From positions 687,501-751,500 of the forward strand of contig CANXME010001279.1 in the NCBI GenBank assembly GCA_948144175.1: 64,000 nucleotides of DNA, in the 5' to 3' direction. The DNA is from Closterium sp. NIES-65. Lineage: Eukaryota > Streptophyta > Zygnematophyceae > Desmidiales > Closteriaceae. The position numbers were made by a program, and so were the translations under genes. A model generated the notes under the pieces. It saw only the letters and a list, made by a program, of their open reading frames with translations. It did no database searches and was not told where the DNA came from. This document shows positions 34,804 through 43,800 of the stretch, in pieces (position 1 is the stretch's first letter; each line of letters opens with the position of its first letter).

Positions 34804-35330
34804 TCATCTGCTGCTGCCGATGCTGTCTCTGCTGCTGCCGATGTTGTCTGAATTGTTGATAACGCTCTTGTTCTTTCTGTTTCAGGGATGGTGTGTGAAT
34901 ACAAGGAGCCTTCTAGACTTATGTCTGGATCAAGGTCTGGAGGGTGTGTCCAGTCGGTGAAGTTAACGATGGCGTCGCTGTCGGCGGTGCCAAGGTCAGG
35001 AACGAAATCAAGAACGAAGACGTTGTTCTTGAGGACCGCCTTGCCGATGTAGAGTCCTCCTCTCCCGTGATACAGCTTGAATTCTTGGGTGGTGCTCTCT
35101 GCTTCGAGGTGAATCCCCGTCGCCTTTAGCTGACTGACACTCAGTAAGTTGTAGCCGAGTCCCTCTGCGATTAGTACTTTTGACATCTGCAGTACGACGT
35201 TTATTTCCTTTGACTGAAGTTGGACTACGCCTTGTCGTCGTGTTCGCAGGTTCTGATTATTGGCGATTGTAATGACAACTTCGCGTTGAAGTTGGTGTTC
35301 TCGTTGAACGAAGCGTCCCGAGGAGCACAT
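34804..35330 (-). pseudogene. Copia-F protease-region relic
   Basis: Copia protease-side sequence: MCSSGRFV, LQSKEINVVLQMSKVLIAEG, LGYNLLSVSQL, then a GGLYIGKAVLKNNVFVLDF segment and an Ala/Ser-rich linker. NLLSVSQL is a hallmark of the plant copia protease / pre-integrase stretch. Confidence 0.7.
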
Positions 35331-35499
35331 GTGCTGTCCTCAGCAGCTGTCCAAGAACCATGTGTCCCTTCCGGATGGTTCGCTTTGGGCGATGGCGGTT
35401 TATGTCGGGTTCGGCTGAAGTGACTCGCGGCGGGGTGTGGTTTCGTTGAGTTGGTCTTCCGGTGAGTAGTGTGGTGGTGACTCGGTGATGCAGGAGTCA

Positions 35500-37058
35500 C
35501 TTAGCTTTGCCATACAGCTGACAATGTTTCTTGCTCCTTGTGCAGGTGGTCCTGTTGAGGTGGTTGAAGCTTGAATCTGAGTCGTGGGATTTGCTTGCGT
35601 TGAGGCGATTTGGCTGCTTGAAGGTTGAAGTTGCCGCTGTGGAGTTGTTGACTGTTGACGATTCGGGCAGTGTGTACGCGGGTGTTCTGAAGTTTTGCAG
35701 ATGTGGCAGAACGGAGGTACTGGCTTCGGTTATTGTTGCCGGTTGTTGTTGTTGTTGTAGCGTCGTTGGGTGTGGAACGCAAATTCCGGTGCTGATGTCT
35801 TCTTTTTGTGTCGTTCTTCTTGCAAGTCCATGTCTTGCTGCTCGGCGTGGATTTTGGCGTAGAGCGCTGCTTCGGAGATTCTTCCGTGAGCTCGGAGAAT
35901 GGCCTTTGTAGCACGCCACTGAAGACCGAGGCCGTCGATGATGACTGTCACGAAGGCGTCTTCAGAGATCGACCCTTCGCATCGAAGAAGCTTGCCGCGC
36001 AACTCGCGACATCAACTGATATACGCCATTCCTTTCTCCCCCGGTTTCATTTCAACCGTTGTCAGTTGCGCAATTAACCGACTTTGACTTACGCTGTCTG
36101 TTGCTTGATACAGGCTCTTCAGATGGTCGTACGCGAGCTCCACGGAGTTACCGTAACCTCCGTAAGTCCTTATGTTCCGCTGTTGAGTCGGGGTGATGTT
36201 CCTCAGTAGGATCGTGTACGTCATCATTGACTGATAGGTGTAGTGCTGCTTCTCGTACTGTGTGCCGTTTCTCCCCTGGTTTCATTTCAACCGTTGTCAG
36301 TTGCGCAATTAACCGACTTTGACTTACGCTGTCTGTTGCTTGATACAGGCTCTTCAGGTGGTTGTACGCGAGCTCCGCGGAGTTACCGTAACCTCGGTAA
36401 GTCCTTATGTTCTGCTGTTGAGTCGGGGTGATGTTCCTCAGTAGGATCGTGTACGTCACCATTGAATGATAGGTGTACTGCTGCTTCTCGTACTGTGTGC
36501 CGTTTGTCGGGTATGGTAGAGACTCGTCGAAGAACCCGAGTATCTGCGCGCCTTCCATCATCAGCTCAAACTCGAACGACTAGGTGAAGAAGTCTTTTCC
36601 ATCAAAGGGTCTTGACGTCTGCATCTTCAGAACGTGTGCGAACTGCGACTGAACTTGTAATGTGTCCAGTGGTTTTTCTTGTCCAGGTGAGGGCTCTGGG
36701 TGTGGCATGGAGCTGATGGACCCGCGCTCATACGGAGCAAAGGTAGGCTGCTGTTGCTGATTTCCTCGTGCGTATGATGAGCCGTCGAGACTCATGGGTG
36801 TTGCTTCGTTGTTGTTGCTATTGTGTGACTGCGCAGGTGCCGATTGCTGGTGTTGCTCGTAGAAGGACATCAACGAGAAAAATTTCTCCATCATGCTCTA
36901 GTCGAAGTCTGCAGGTTGAATCGCGGGAGTCTTAGTAGATGTTGCTCTGGGTCATGTTGCCGTGCCCTCCTCTGTCTGTAGGCCAGAGGCAGGAGGTGGA
37001 GTAGGAGTAGTGCCTTGGGAGCCGTTGGAGTTGCTCCTTTTCTTTTGTGTAGCCATGC
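35500..37058 (-). pseudogene. Copia-F gag relic
   Basis: A Gln/Ser-rich N-terminus, then plant copia gag-type sequence (MMEGAQILGFFDESLPYP, TYTILLRNITPTQQ, AYNHLKSLYQATDSVSQSRL, LTTVEMKPGEK) and a helical region near 35730-36000 (SEAALYAKIHAEQQDMDLQ). A fossil with several breaks. Confidence 0.7.
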
Positions 37059-37080
37059 TGATTGATACGGTTACCATATT

Positions 37081-37604
37081 CTCCCGGACATAACACCCTA
37101 GGGTATAGCTAAAAATACAGTGAAAAAATGGGGGGGGGTCTCCTCATAGGAAAAAAATACATAATACCCGGGTCTTTACATATGGCATATCTTAGTGTTA
37201 GTGTTTTTTTAATTAGTCAATGTAGGTGTTTTGCTGGTCGTTTTAGCATCACTGCGTGAGGCGCGAATGTCAGTTTCGGCCTAGAACTTTATCGCCCCCA
37301 CGAAAATGGCATGTGCCACCTCTCTTGCCACTTGCAACGGAAGATTCACCTGCACGTGGCGACAGAGAAATAGTGGGAGGGGGCAAATCTCGGCGAAATT
37401 TCATTGAGGGAGAAATTCACACGACATTCTTCTGTATTGCAGCTACTCGTTAACGACTATAATAATGAATCCGTAAGAAAAGGGGGGGTGTTATAGAAAA
37501 TCAGCCAAAAAGGGGGGTATCGTAGAAACGAGGTCTATCATAACACCTACCCCGCACAAGCTACCCGGGGGTGTACAATTATGGGGGGGTGTTTTGTCCG
37601 GGAG
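37081..37604. mobile_element. Short non-autonomous DNA element with terminal inverted repeats
   Basis: The left end CTCCCGGACATAACACC and the right end GGTGTTTTGTCCGGGAG are inverted repeats (16 of 17 positions pair). If the repeat is extended outward, about 22 of 25 positions match. The motif TAACACC also recurs inside (about 37549, and inverted at about 37488). There is no coding capacity; the interior has G-runs and AT-rich stretches. Flanks offer either a TA duplication or a longer imperfect one (ATACGGTTAC left, ATACGGTAC right), so Tc1/mariner-like or Mutator-like are both possible. It sits at the joint between Copia-F and Gypsy-1. Confidence 0.65.
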
Positions 37605-38220
37605 TATACGGTACTTCAACCTCCGAGGGTTGACTCGCTGGTGCCTCGATATGCTTTGCTTCGCTTGTGCCTTAGTGTTTCGACACGACAGAGGCGCTTA
37701 GGACAGATTGTTTCCAACACCCGCAAGTACACCGACCTTCTACGCCGGGAACTCGTCTTGACCATTGGGCAACTAGTGCTACTTGACACGAAAAACCTGC
37801 ACCTGCCCGGCTCGTCGAAATTACGGCCACGATTTTGTGGACCCTTCAAGATTATCAAGATGGTGACACTTGTCACCGCGAAGCTGCTACTACGCGGTAC
37901 CTGACGACTGGCGCATTCATGATGCCTTCCACGTCAGCCTGCTTCGGAAGTTCGTGCCTGCCTGCCACGACCGACATCACGAGGCAACAAGCTGCCCCAC
38001 CTGCACGACCTGTCCCGGAGCCGACTCTCGAACATTCAAAGATTTTGGCACATCGGGTTCGACTTGACGCAGCTGGTCGCCACGTGGATTTCCTAATCCG
38101 TTGGACTGACCGCACCAGTGAGGATGACACGTGGGTGCATTCTAACTCACTCGACGCCTCGTCACTTGTTGGTGATTACTTGGCACGCAGGCGTGTTTCG
38201 GATATTGACCGCCTTTCTTA
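37605..38220 (+). pseudogene. Gypsy-1 C-terminal region and chromodomain relic
   Basis: RRLGQIVSNTRKYTDLLRREL, IGQLVLLDTKNLHLPG, SSKLRPRFCGPFKIIK, then HDAFHVSLLRKFVPAC and a chromodomain-like ILAHRVRLDAAGRHVDFLIR, WTDRTSEDDTWV, VGDYLARR (about 38030-38200). This is the typical end of chromovirus pol. A fossil. Confidence 0.75.
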
Positions 38221-38223
38221 AGG

Positions 38224-38471
38224 GGGGTTGACTGCTACGCGTACAGCCCGATTTTCGGACTTTGCACGTTCGGCCGATTTCAACGCTGCCGAGGCTCCTC
38301 GCGTCGCCTTCAGCATTTCCCATCACCAAACCTGCACCCCAACCTCGCTCATCCGAGGTTTCCTCCTAGCTAGACTAGCTCCTACATTAGTGCATTCCTT
38401 CATTGTATTCTCAGATCATTGAATCACAGTCTCGCTATTCGCTTACCTGCACTCTTTTACGACTCATAACA
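38224..38471 (+). repeat. 3' LTR of Gypsy-1
   Basis: GGGGTTGACTGCTACGCG...GACTCATAACA, closely matching 1039-1290, preceded by an AAGGGGGG polypurine stretch and followed by the target duplication ACAGA. Confidence 0.8.
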
Positions 38472-38476
38472 ACAGA

Positions 38477-38530
38477 GCTTGGTGAATTTACTCCCTAATC
38501 TGCTCTATGAACTATTTCAGGAGAAATATT
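38477..38530. other. 54-bp flank between Gypsy-1 and Copia-H
   Basis: Unique sequence between the Gypsy-1 duplication (ends 38476) and the first base of Copia-H. Its last five bases (38526-38530, ATATT) are the Copia-H target site, so the flank continues at 53690. Confidence 0.75.
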
Positions 38531-38640
38531 TGTCAAAATGAGGAATGATGTGTCCATTGATGTTGGTTGGGGTACATATGACAAACCCTAACTTCTGTAC
38601 CCCCTAAGACAAACCTCACTACAGGCTACAACATTTGACA
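38531..38640 (-). repeat. 3' LTR of Copia-H
   Basis: TGTCAAAATGAGG...ACATTTGACA with telo-box-like AAACCCTAA at 38583-38591. Confidence 0.9.
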
Positions 38641-38845
38641 CACCCCCATAGCCTAAGTGAGGGGTGTCTAGCAAAAAACAAAAAAGAGTACGGTCACAAG
38701 ACCAGTCCAAAAGAAAACAAAGCTCAGGGTGGATCACAACGTCACCACACACTCTGAGCACAAGCAACAGTGGCCACAAGGCCAGTCCAAGAGATCACAA
38801 GTATATATAGCAAGTGTACAGACGAAGCAGGCAATAAACTCAAGT

Positions 38846-39190
38846 CTACACATGACTAGAACCTGTGTCAACAAGGCCTAACTGCACACAACACCTCTGG
38901 TGGTCACAAGGCGGAAGCGCCTTGGTGAAGATGTCTGCAGTGTTGGCCTCGGACTCCACGAACTCGAAGCGAGCCTGTCCAGGTCTCTGCAACTCTCGCA
39001 GAAGAAAGTACCTGACGTGAATGTGCTTCACTCTGCTCTCCAGTCGCGGCTCACGACAGAGGAGGATCGACGCCTTGTTGTCAGTAAACAAGGTCGGTGC
39101 AGAGCTCGGCCGCTCACCAAGGTCGGCGAGCAAGAAGGTCAACCACCGTAACTCCTGTGCCGCCATGGCACCAGCGTAAGTCTCAGCCTC
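38846..39190 (-). pseudogene. Copia-H RNase H C-terminal part
   Basis: AEAETYAGAMAAQELRWL, LFTDNKASILLCREPRLESR, KHIHVRYFLLRELQRPGQ and EANTADIFTKALPPCDHQR. It continues the RNase H found beyond Copia-I near 47082. Confidence 0.8.
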
Positions 39191-39195
39191 AGCTG

Positions 39196-39329
39196 TGTCA
39201 AATTATATGATTTATATAATTTAGGTTTAGGTTTTGTAGGGGTGTTTCTTAGGGGGTACAACTTTTCTCTCGTCACTTTTGTACCCCATGCCCCAAACTA
39301 GTCGACATCATTCCTCTCTCACCTTGACA
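39196..39329 (+). repeat. 5' LTR of Copia-I
   Basis: TGTCAAATTATATG...CACCTTGACA. Contains TTTAGGTTTAGG and TAGGGGGTACAAC, a divergent form of the copia LTR core. Confidence 0.92.
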
Positions 39330-39649
39330 TGGTATAGAGCAGGAAGGTTCCTAGGAAGGGCCCACCACGTTTAAGAAATTTTTTCTGCCCGGAGCGCGCT
39401 TTGCGTTTCCCCTAGTCGCGCCACGGGCGCTTTCTCCTCGACGGCCAGTTGCGGCCGTTTCTTTCTTCGTTTTTCCCGGCCCCTTTGTTGGCCCCGCGCG
39501 ACTCTCTCACGGCCTCCCCCCCTCCCTTTTTTTTTTTTCCACGGCCGTGTCGTGACTCTGTCGCGCCTTTTGCGGCGTCGCTGCCGCCCGGCCGCGGCCT
39601 CGTCGCCGCCGATTCGCGGCCTTGTTGCCGCCGGTTTGCGGCCTGGTCG

Positions 39650-40660
39650 CCACTGCAGCTGCAGCAGCAGCAGCCGCCGCGCCATCTGCAGCAGCCGCCA
39701 CTACATCTCCAGCAGCAGCCGCAGCCACACCTTCTGCAGCGGCCGCCGCGTCATTTCCTGCAGCATCCACGGCCGCATTGTCTGCAGCAGCCGCCGCTGC
39801 ATTTTCAGCAGCAGCAACTGCCGCTTCTTCTGCAGCAACTGCCGCTGCATTTCCAGCAGCAGCAACTACTGCACCCTCTTCAGCGGCAACTGCCGCATCT
39901 TCAGCAGCAGCCGCCGCTGCATCTACAACAGCAGCAGCTGCTGCATCTTCTCCAGCGGCTCCTTCCGCATCTTCAGCAGCAGCCGCCGCAGCATCTCCTG
40001 CAGCAGCAGCTGCCGCATCTTCATCAGCAGCCGCCGCAGCATCTACTGCAGCAGCAGCTGCCGCATCTTCATCAGCAGCCGCCGCAGCATCTACTGCAGC
40101 AGCAGCTGCCGCATCTTCAGCAGCAGCCGCCGCAGCATCTACTGCAGCAGCAGCTGCCGCATCTTCAGCAGCAGCCGCCGCAGCATCTACTGCAGCAGCA
40201 GCTGCCGCATCTTCAGCAGCAGCCGCCGCAGCATCTACTGCAGCAGCAGCTGCCGCATCTTCAGCAGCAGCCGCCGCAGCATCTACTGCAGCAGCAGCTG
40301 CCGCATCTTCAGCAGCAGCCGCCGCAGCATCTACTGCAGCAGCAGCTGCCGCATCTTCAGCAGCAGCCGCCGCAGCATCTACTGCAGCAGCAGCTGCCGC
40401 ATCTTCAGCAGCAGCCGCCGCAGCATCTCCTGCAGCAGCAGCTGCCGCACCTTCTGCAGCAGCAGCCGCCGCCACCTCCTGCAGCGACAACTGCCGCATC
40501 TACTGTAGCAGCAGCCGCCGCCACATCCTACAGCGGAAACTGCCGCATCTTCACCAGCAGCCGCCGCAGCATCTACTGCAGCAGCAGCTGCCACATCTTC
40601 TGCAGCAGCAGCCGCCGCTATCTCCTGCAGCGGCCGCCGTAGCTACATCAGCATCAGCCG
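39650..40660 (+). repeat. 45-bp tandem-repeat leader of Copia-I
   Basis: The core at about 39990-40440 has roughly ten near-identical 45-bp units (CAGCAGCCGCCGCAGCATCT plus ACTGCAGCAGCAGCTGCCGCATCTT), with decayed units on both sides. Because 45 is a multiple of three, frames on both strands stay open (Ala/Ser-, Gln/His/Leu- or Ser/Arg-rich). The gag-pol frame is also open upstream through the repeat to about 39622. Confidence 0.85.
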
Positions 40661-40848
40661 CCGCTGCCTCTGCAGCAGTGGCCGCCGCCAACCCAGCAAC
40701 GACCGCCTCCACATCTCCAGCAGCGGCAACAGCCGCACCTCCTGCAGCAGCTGCCGTCGCCGACTCAACTGCAGCAACTGCCGCAGCTGTCCCAACTGCT
40801 GCTGTTCCTGTTATCCTTCCATTTTCGACTGTTCCTCCTCCTGCTATC

Positions 40849-43800
40849 ATGGCTAGCGCTCCTGTCCTAGCCTTCGATGCTGAGGGTCGCCCAGTGAAAT
40901 TTGACACCTGGCTTGAGGATCTCCACCTCTTCCTACAGCTCACTGCCAAGGAAGACATCTCCCTGTATGATCATGCCCTCGGCCATGCTACTGCCCCTGA
41001 CTCCTCTGCTGCCAGCACGCTACGCTCCCAGTGGCAGACCCGCGACGCGCATGCTCGCTTTGCTATCCGCAACTCGCTACCGCTAGATGAGCGCGAGCAC
41101 TTCGGCCAGTGCAAGACTGCTCAGGACCTGTACACAGCCGTCGTTGCCCGCTACTCCTCGCCTGCGTCTGCCACCCTAGGCCGCCTCACCCTACCCTACC
41201 TCTTCCCTGACCTGGCCTCTTTTCAGACCGTTGCCGATCTCATTACTCACCTTAAGACCAGTGAGGCCCGCTTTCGCGCTGCTATGCCTGCCGAGTTCCT
41301 CGCCAGCAACCCCCCACCGCTCTGGCTCACGCTCTACCACATTGTCACCCGCCTCCCTGACTCACTGCGCGCAGTCAGGGACTCTCTTCTTGCTCGCTCC
41401 CCTACTGAGCTCACCATCGCCATCCTTGAGAAGGATCTACTTGCAGCTGAGGCGAGCATCGTCGCCGTAGGTGCCTCTCGTGGCGAGCCCCGCCACCCCT
41501 TCTTTGAGGGGTGTTCCCCTTCCCCCCTTCTCCCCTCTGTCGCCACTGCTGCTGCTGTCGACCTCCTTGGTGCTGAGAAGGTCGGGGCTGCGTCTGCCTC
41601 GAGCGGGCGTCGCAAGAGCAGGGGGGGCAAGGGTGGCGGTGGGGGTGGCGGCAGTGGGGGTGGCGGTGGGTCTGGAGACACTGGTGGTGGCAGTGGGGGT
41701 GGTGACAGCGGCGGCGGGAGTAGTGGCGGCAGCGGCGGTAGTAGCGGCGGCGGTGGTGGTCGTGGTCGCGGCAGGGGTGGAGGTGGCCGAGGCGGTGGCG
41801 GTGGCGGTGGTGGTCGTGGAGACGCTGGTGGTGGCCAGGGTCAGCAGCACGCCCCGACCCTCCAGGCCGCCCGTGAGTGGTACGCACAGCGTGGTTCCAC
41901 TTGCACGTACGTCCACCGCACTGGTGACCGCAAGGGCCTGCCGTGTGGGAGGCCGCACCCCACGCAGCGCTGCTACCAGCGCCTTACTGACGCGTGGCGC
42001 GCCCAGTTTCCTGGGGGTGCTGAGCTGCCCCACTGGCCTGAGCTGGAAAGGAAGGGTGTTGATATTTGGGCTTTAGACTTTGATGTTATTCTCACTGCCA
42101 TGTATGCGATGTCTATTAGTGGAGAGAGTGCTCAGTACCTGCGTGTTCCGCCCGACCCGGGCATTGTGACTTGTCAGGCTCCCGCTCTCAGTACTTGTGA
42201 GACTGCTGTCCCAGGTTCTGGTGAGGCTGCTGCTCTAGGTGCTAGTGAGGCTGCTGCCCTAGGTACTAGTGTGTCTGCTGCCCCAGGTCCTGGTGAGGCT
42301 GCTGCCCTAGGTACTAGTGTGTCTGCTGCCCCAGGTCCTGGTGAGGCTACTGCCCTAGGTGCTATAGCCCCAGTCGCCCCTGGTACTGAGCCGACCGCCG
42401 CACTCCACACCTTCACTCTTGACTCAGGTGCTTCCCGCTCCTTCTTTCGTGACCGCACTGTCCTTGAGCCTCTTGCTCGGCCGGTTGCAGTCTCGCTAGC
42501 TGACCCCACTGGGGGTCCAGTCGTTGCGACTCACTCCACTGTCCTCCCTTGTCCTGCAGTCCCGTCCGGCACGCTGTCGGGTCTCTACCTCCCCTCGTTC
42601 TCTACGAACTTGGTGGCAGGATGTGAGCTACAGGATGGGGGTGTTCACCAGACCACCCCTGCCTACGAGCGAGTGACCCACTGCACGTGTGCCCGGACGG
42701 GTCGCCACCTGGCTACCTTTACTCGGGAGCCGGGGTCGGACCTGTACACACTGACCACTGAGTCCCCTCAGGTAGCTGCGTCCGCGTCTGCGTCGGCGTC
42801 AGGTCAGCTGTCCGCCCCCTGCTCGTGTCGCTCTCTGGCGCACGACACTGTCCTCTGGCACCACCGACTTGGCCACCCGTCTGTGCAGCGCCTTCGTGCC
42901 ATGCACAAGCGGCAGCTTGTCTCTGGTCTCCCTCGGGTTCTCCCTCCCCTCCCCCCCTCACCTGCTCCCGACTGCATTCCCTGTGTTGAGGGGCGGCAGC
43001 GCGCCGCTCCCCACTCCTCCTCCTTCCCCCCGACGACTGCTCCTTTGCAGACGCTACACATGGACGTGTGGGGCCCAGCCCGCGTCCGTGGTCAGGGTCA
43101 GGAGCGGTACTTCCTGATAGTTGTTGACGACTACTCGCGCTACACCACGGTCTTCCCCTTGCGCAGCAAGGGTGACGTCCCTGATGTCTTGATCCCCTGG
43201 ATCAGCCGAGCCCGTCTCCAGCTAGGCAAGCGCTTTCGCTCGGACTTTCCAGTCCTACGCCTGCACTCTGACAGAGGTGGTGAGTTCGCCTCCGAACTCT
43301 TGGCAGCCTACTGTGCTGAGCACGGCATCGAGCAGTCGTTCACGCTTCCGGCCTCTCCACAGCAGAATGGGGTCGCTGAGCGCCGCATTGGCTTGGTCAT
43401 GGAGGTCGCTCGTACCTCCCTGACCCATGCGGCTGCTCCCCACTTTCTGTGGCCGTTTGCGGTCCGTTACGCAGCGCATCAGCTCAACCTCTGGCCCCGT
43501 GTCTCCTTCCCGGAGACTTCCCCGACTCTGCGGTGGACGGGAGAGGTTGGTGATGCGTCGCGTTTCCGGGTGTGGGGATCCCGAGCCTTTGTCCGCGATA
43601 CGTCTGCGGACAAGATCTCGCGTCGCGCTGTTCCCTGTGTCTTTCTTGGCTTTGTCCCCGACGCGCCTGGCTGGCAGTTTTACCACGTCGCCTCGCGCCG
43701 GGTTCTGGCCTCTCAGGACGTCACTTTTGACGAGTCTGTCCCCTTCTACCGCCTCTTCCCCTACCGCACTGCCCCACTCCCCCCACCGCCGCTCTTCCTC

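Larger units (their letters stand above)
34804..37066 (-). mobile_element. Copia-F, upstream half (reverse)
   Basis: Reverse-strand gag and protease side of Copia-F, whose RT half lies at 25412-27500. Reads from MATQKKRSNSNG (about 37058) through gag to a protease-like region near 34900. No clear LTR is found beyond it; the terminal-inverted-repeat element at 37081 follows. Confidence 0.7.
1011..38471 (+). mobile_element. Gypsy-1: Ty3/gypsy chromovirus-like LTR element, heavily nested and broken
   Basis: The outermost element of the left half. The 5-bp duplication ACAGA lies immediately outside (1006-1010 and 38472-38476), which ties the LTR at 1011 to the one ending at 38471 although about 37 kb lies between. 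Its own sequence is seen at 1011-2412, 7131-8423, 11370-11970 and about 37605-38471. Parts recognised: 5' LTR, tRNA-Met primer site, gag, CCHC knuckle, retropepsin-like region, RT with YLDD, the RT-RNase H linker, a C-terminal chromodomain-like region and the 3' LTR. Most of the RNase H and integrase core is not seen. It is a fossil with several breaks. The two LTRs differ at a modest number of positions, so it is older than the copia elements inside it. Confidence 0.85.

Noticed and set aside
39449-40642. Long overlapping open frames on both strands (up to ~400 codons)
   Set aside because: They follow from a 45-bp repeat (multiple of three) in the Copia-I leader and have pure low-complexity composition.
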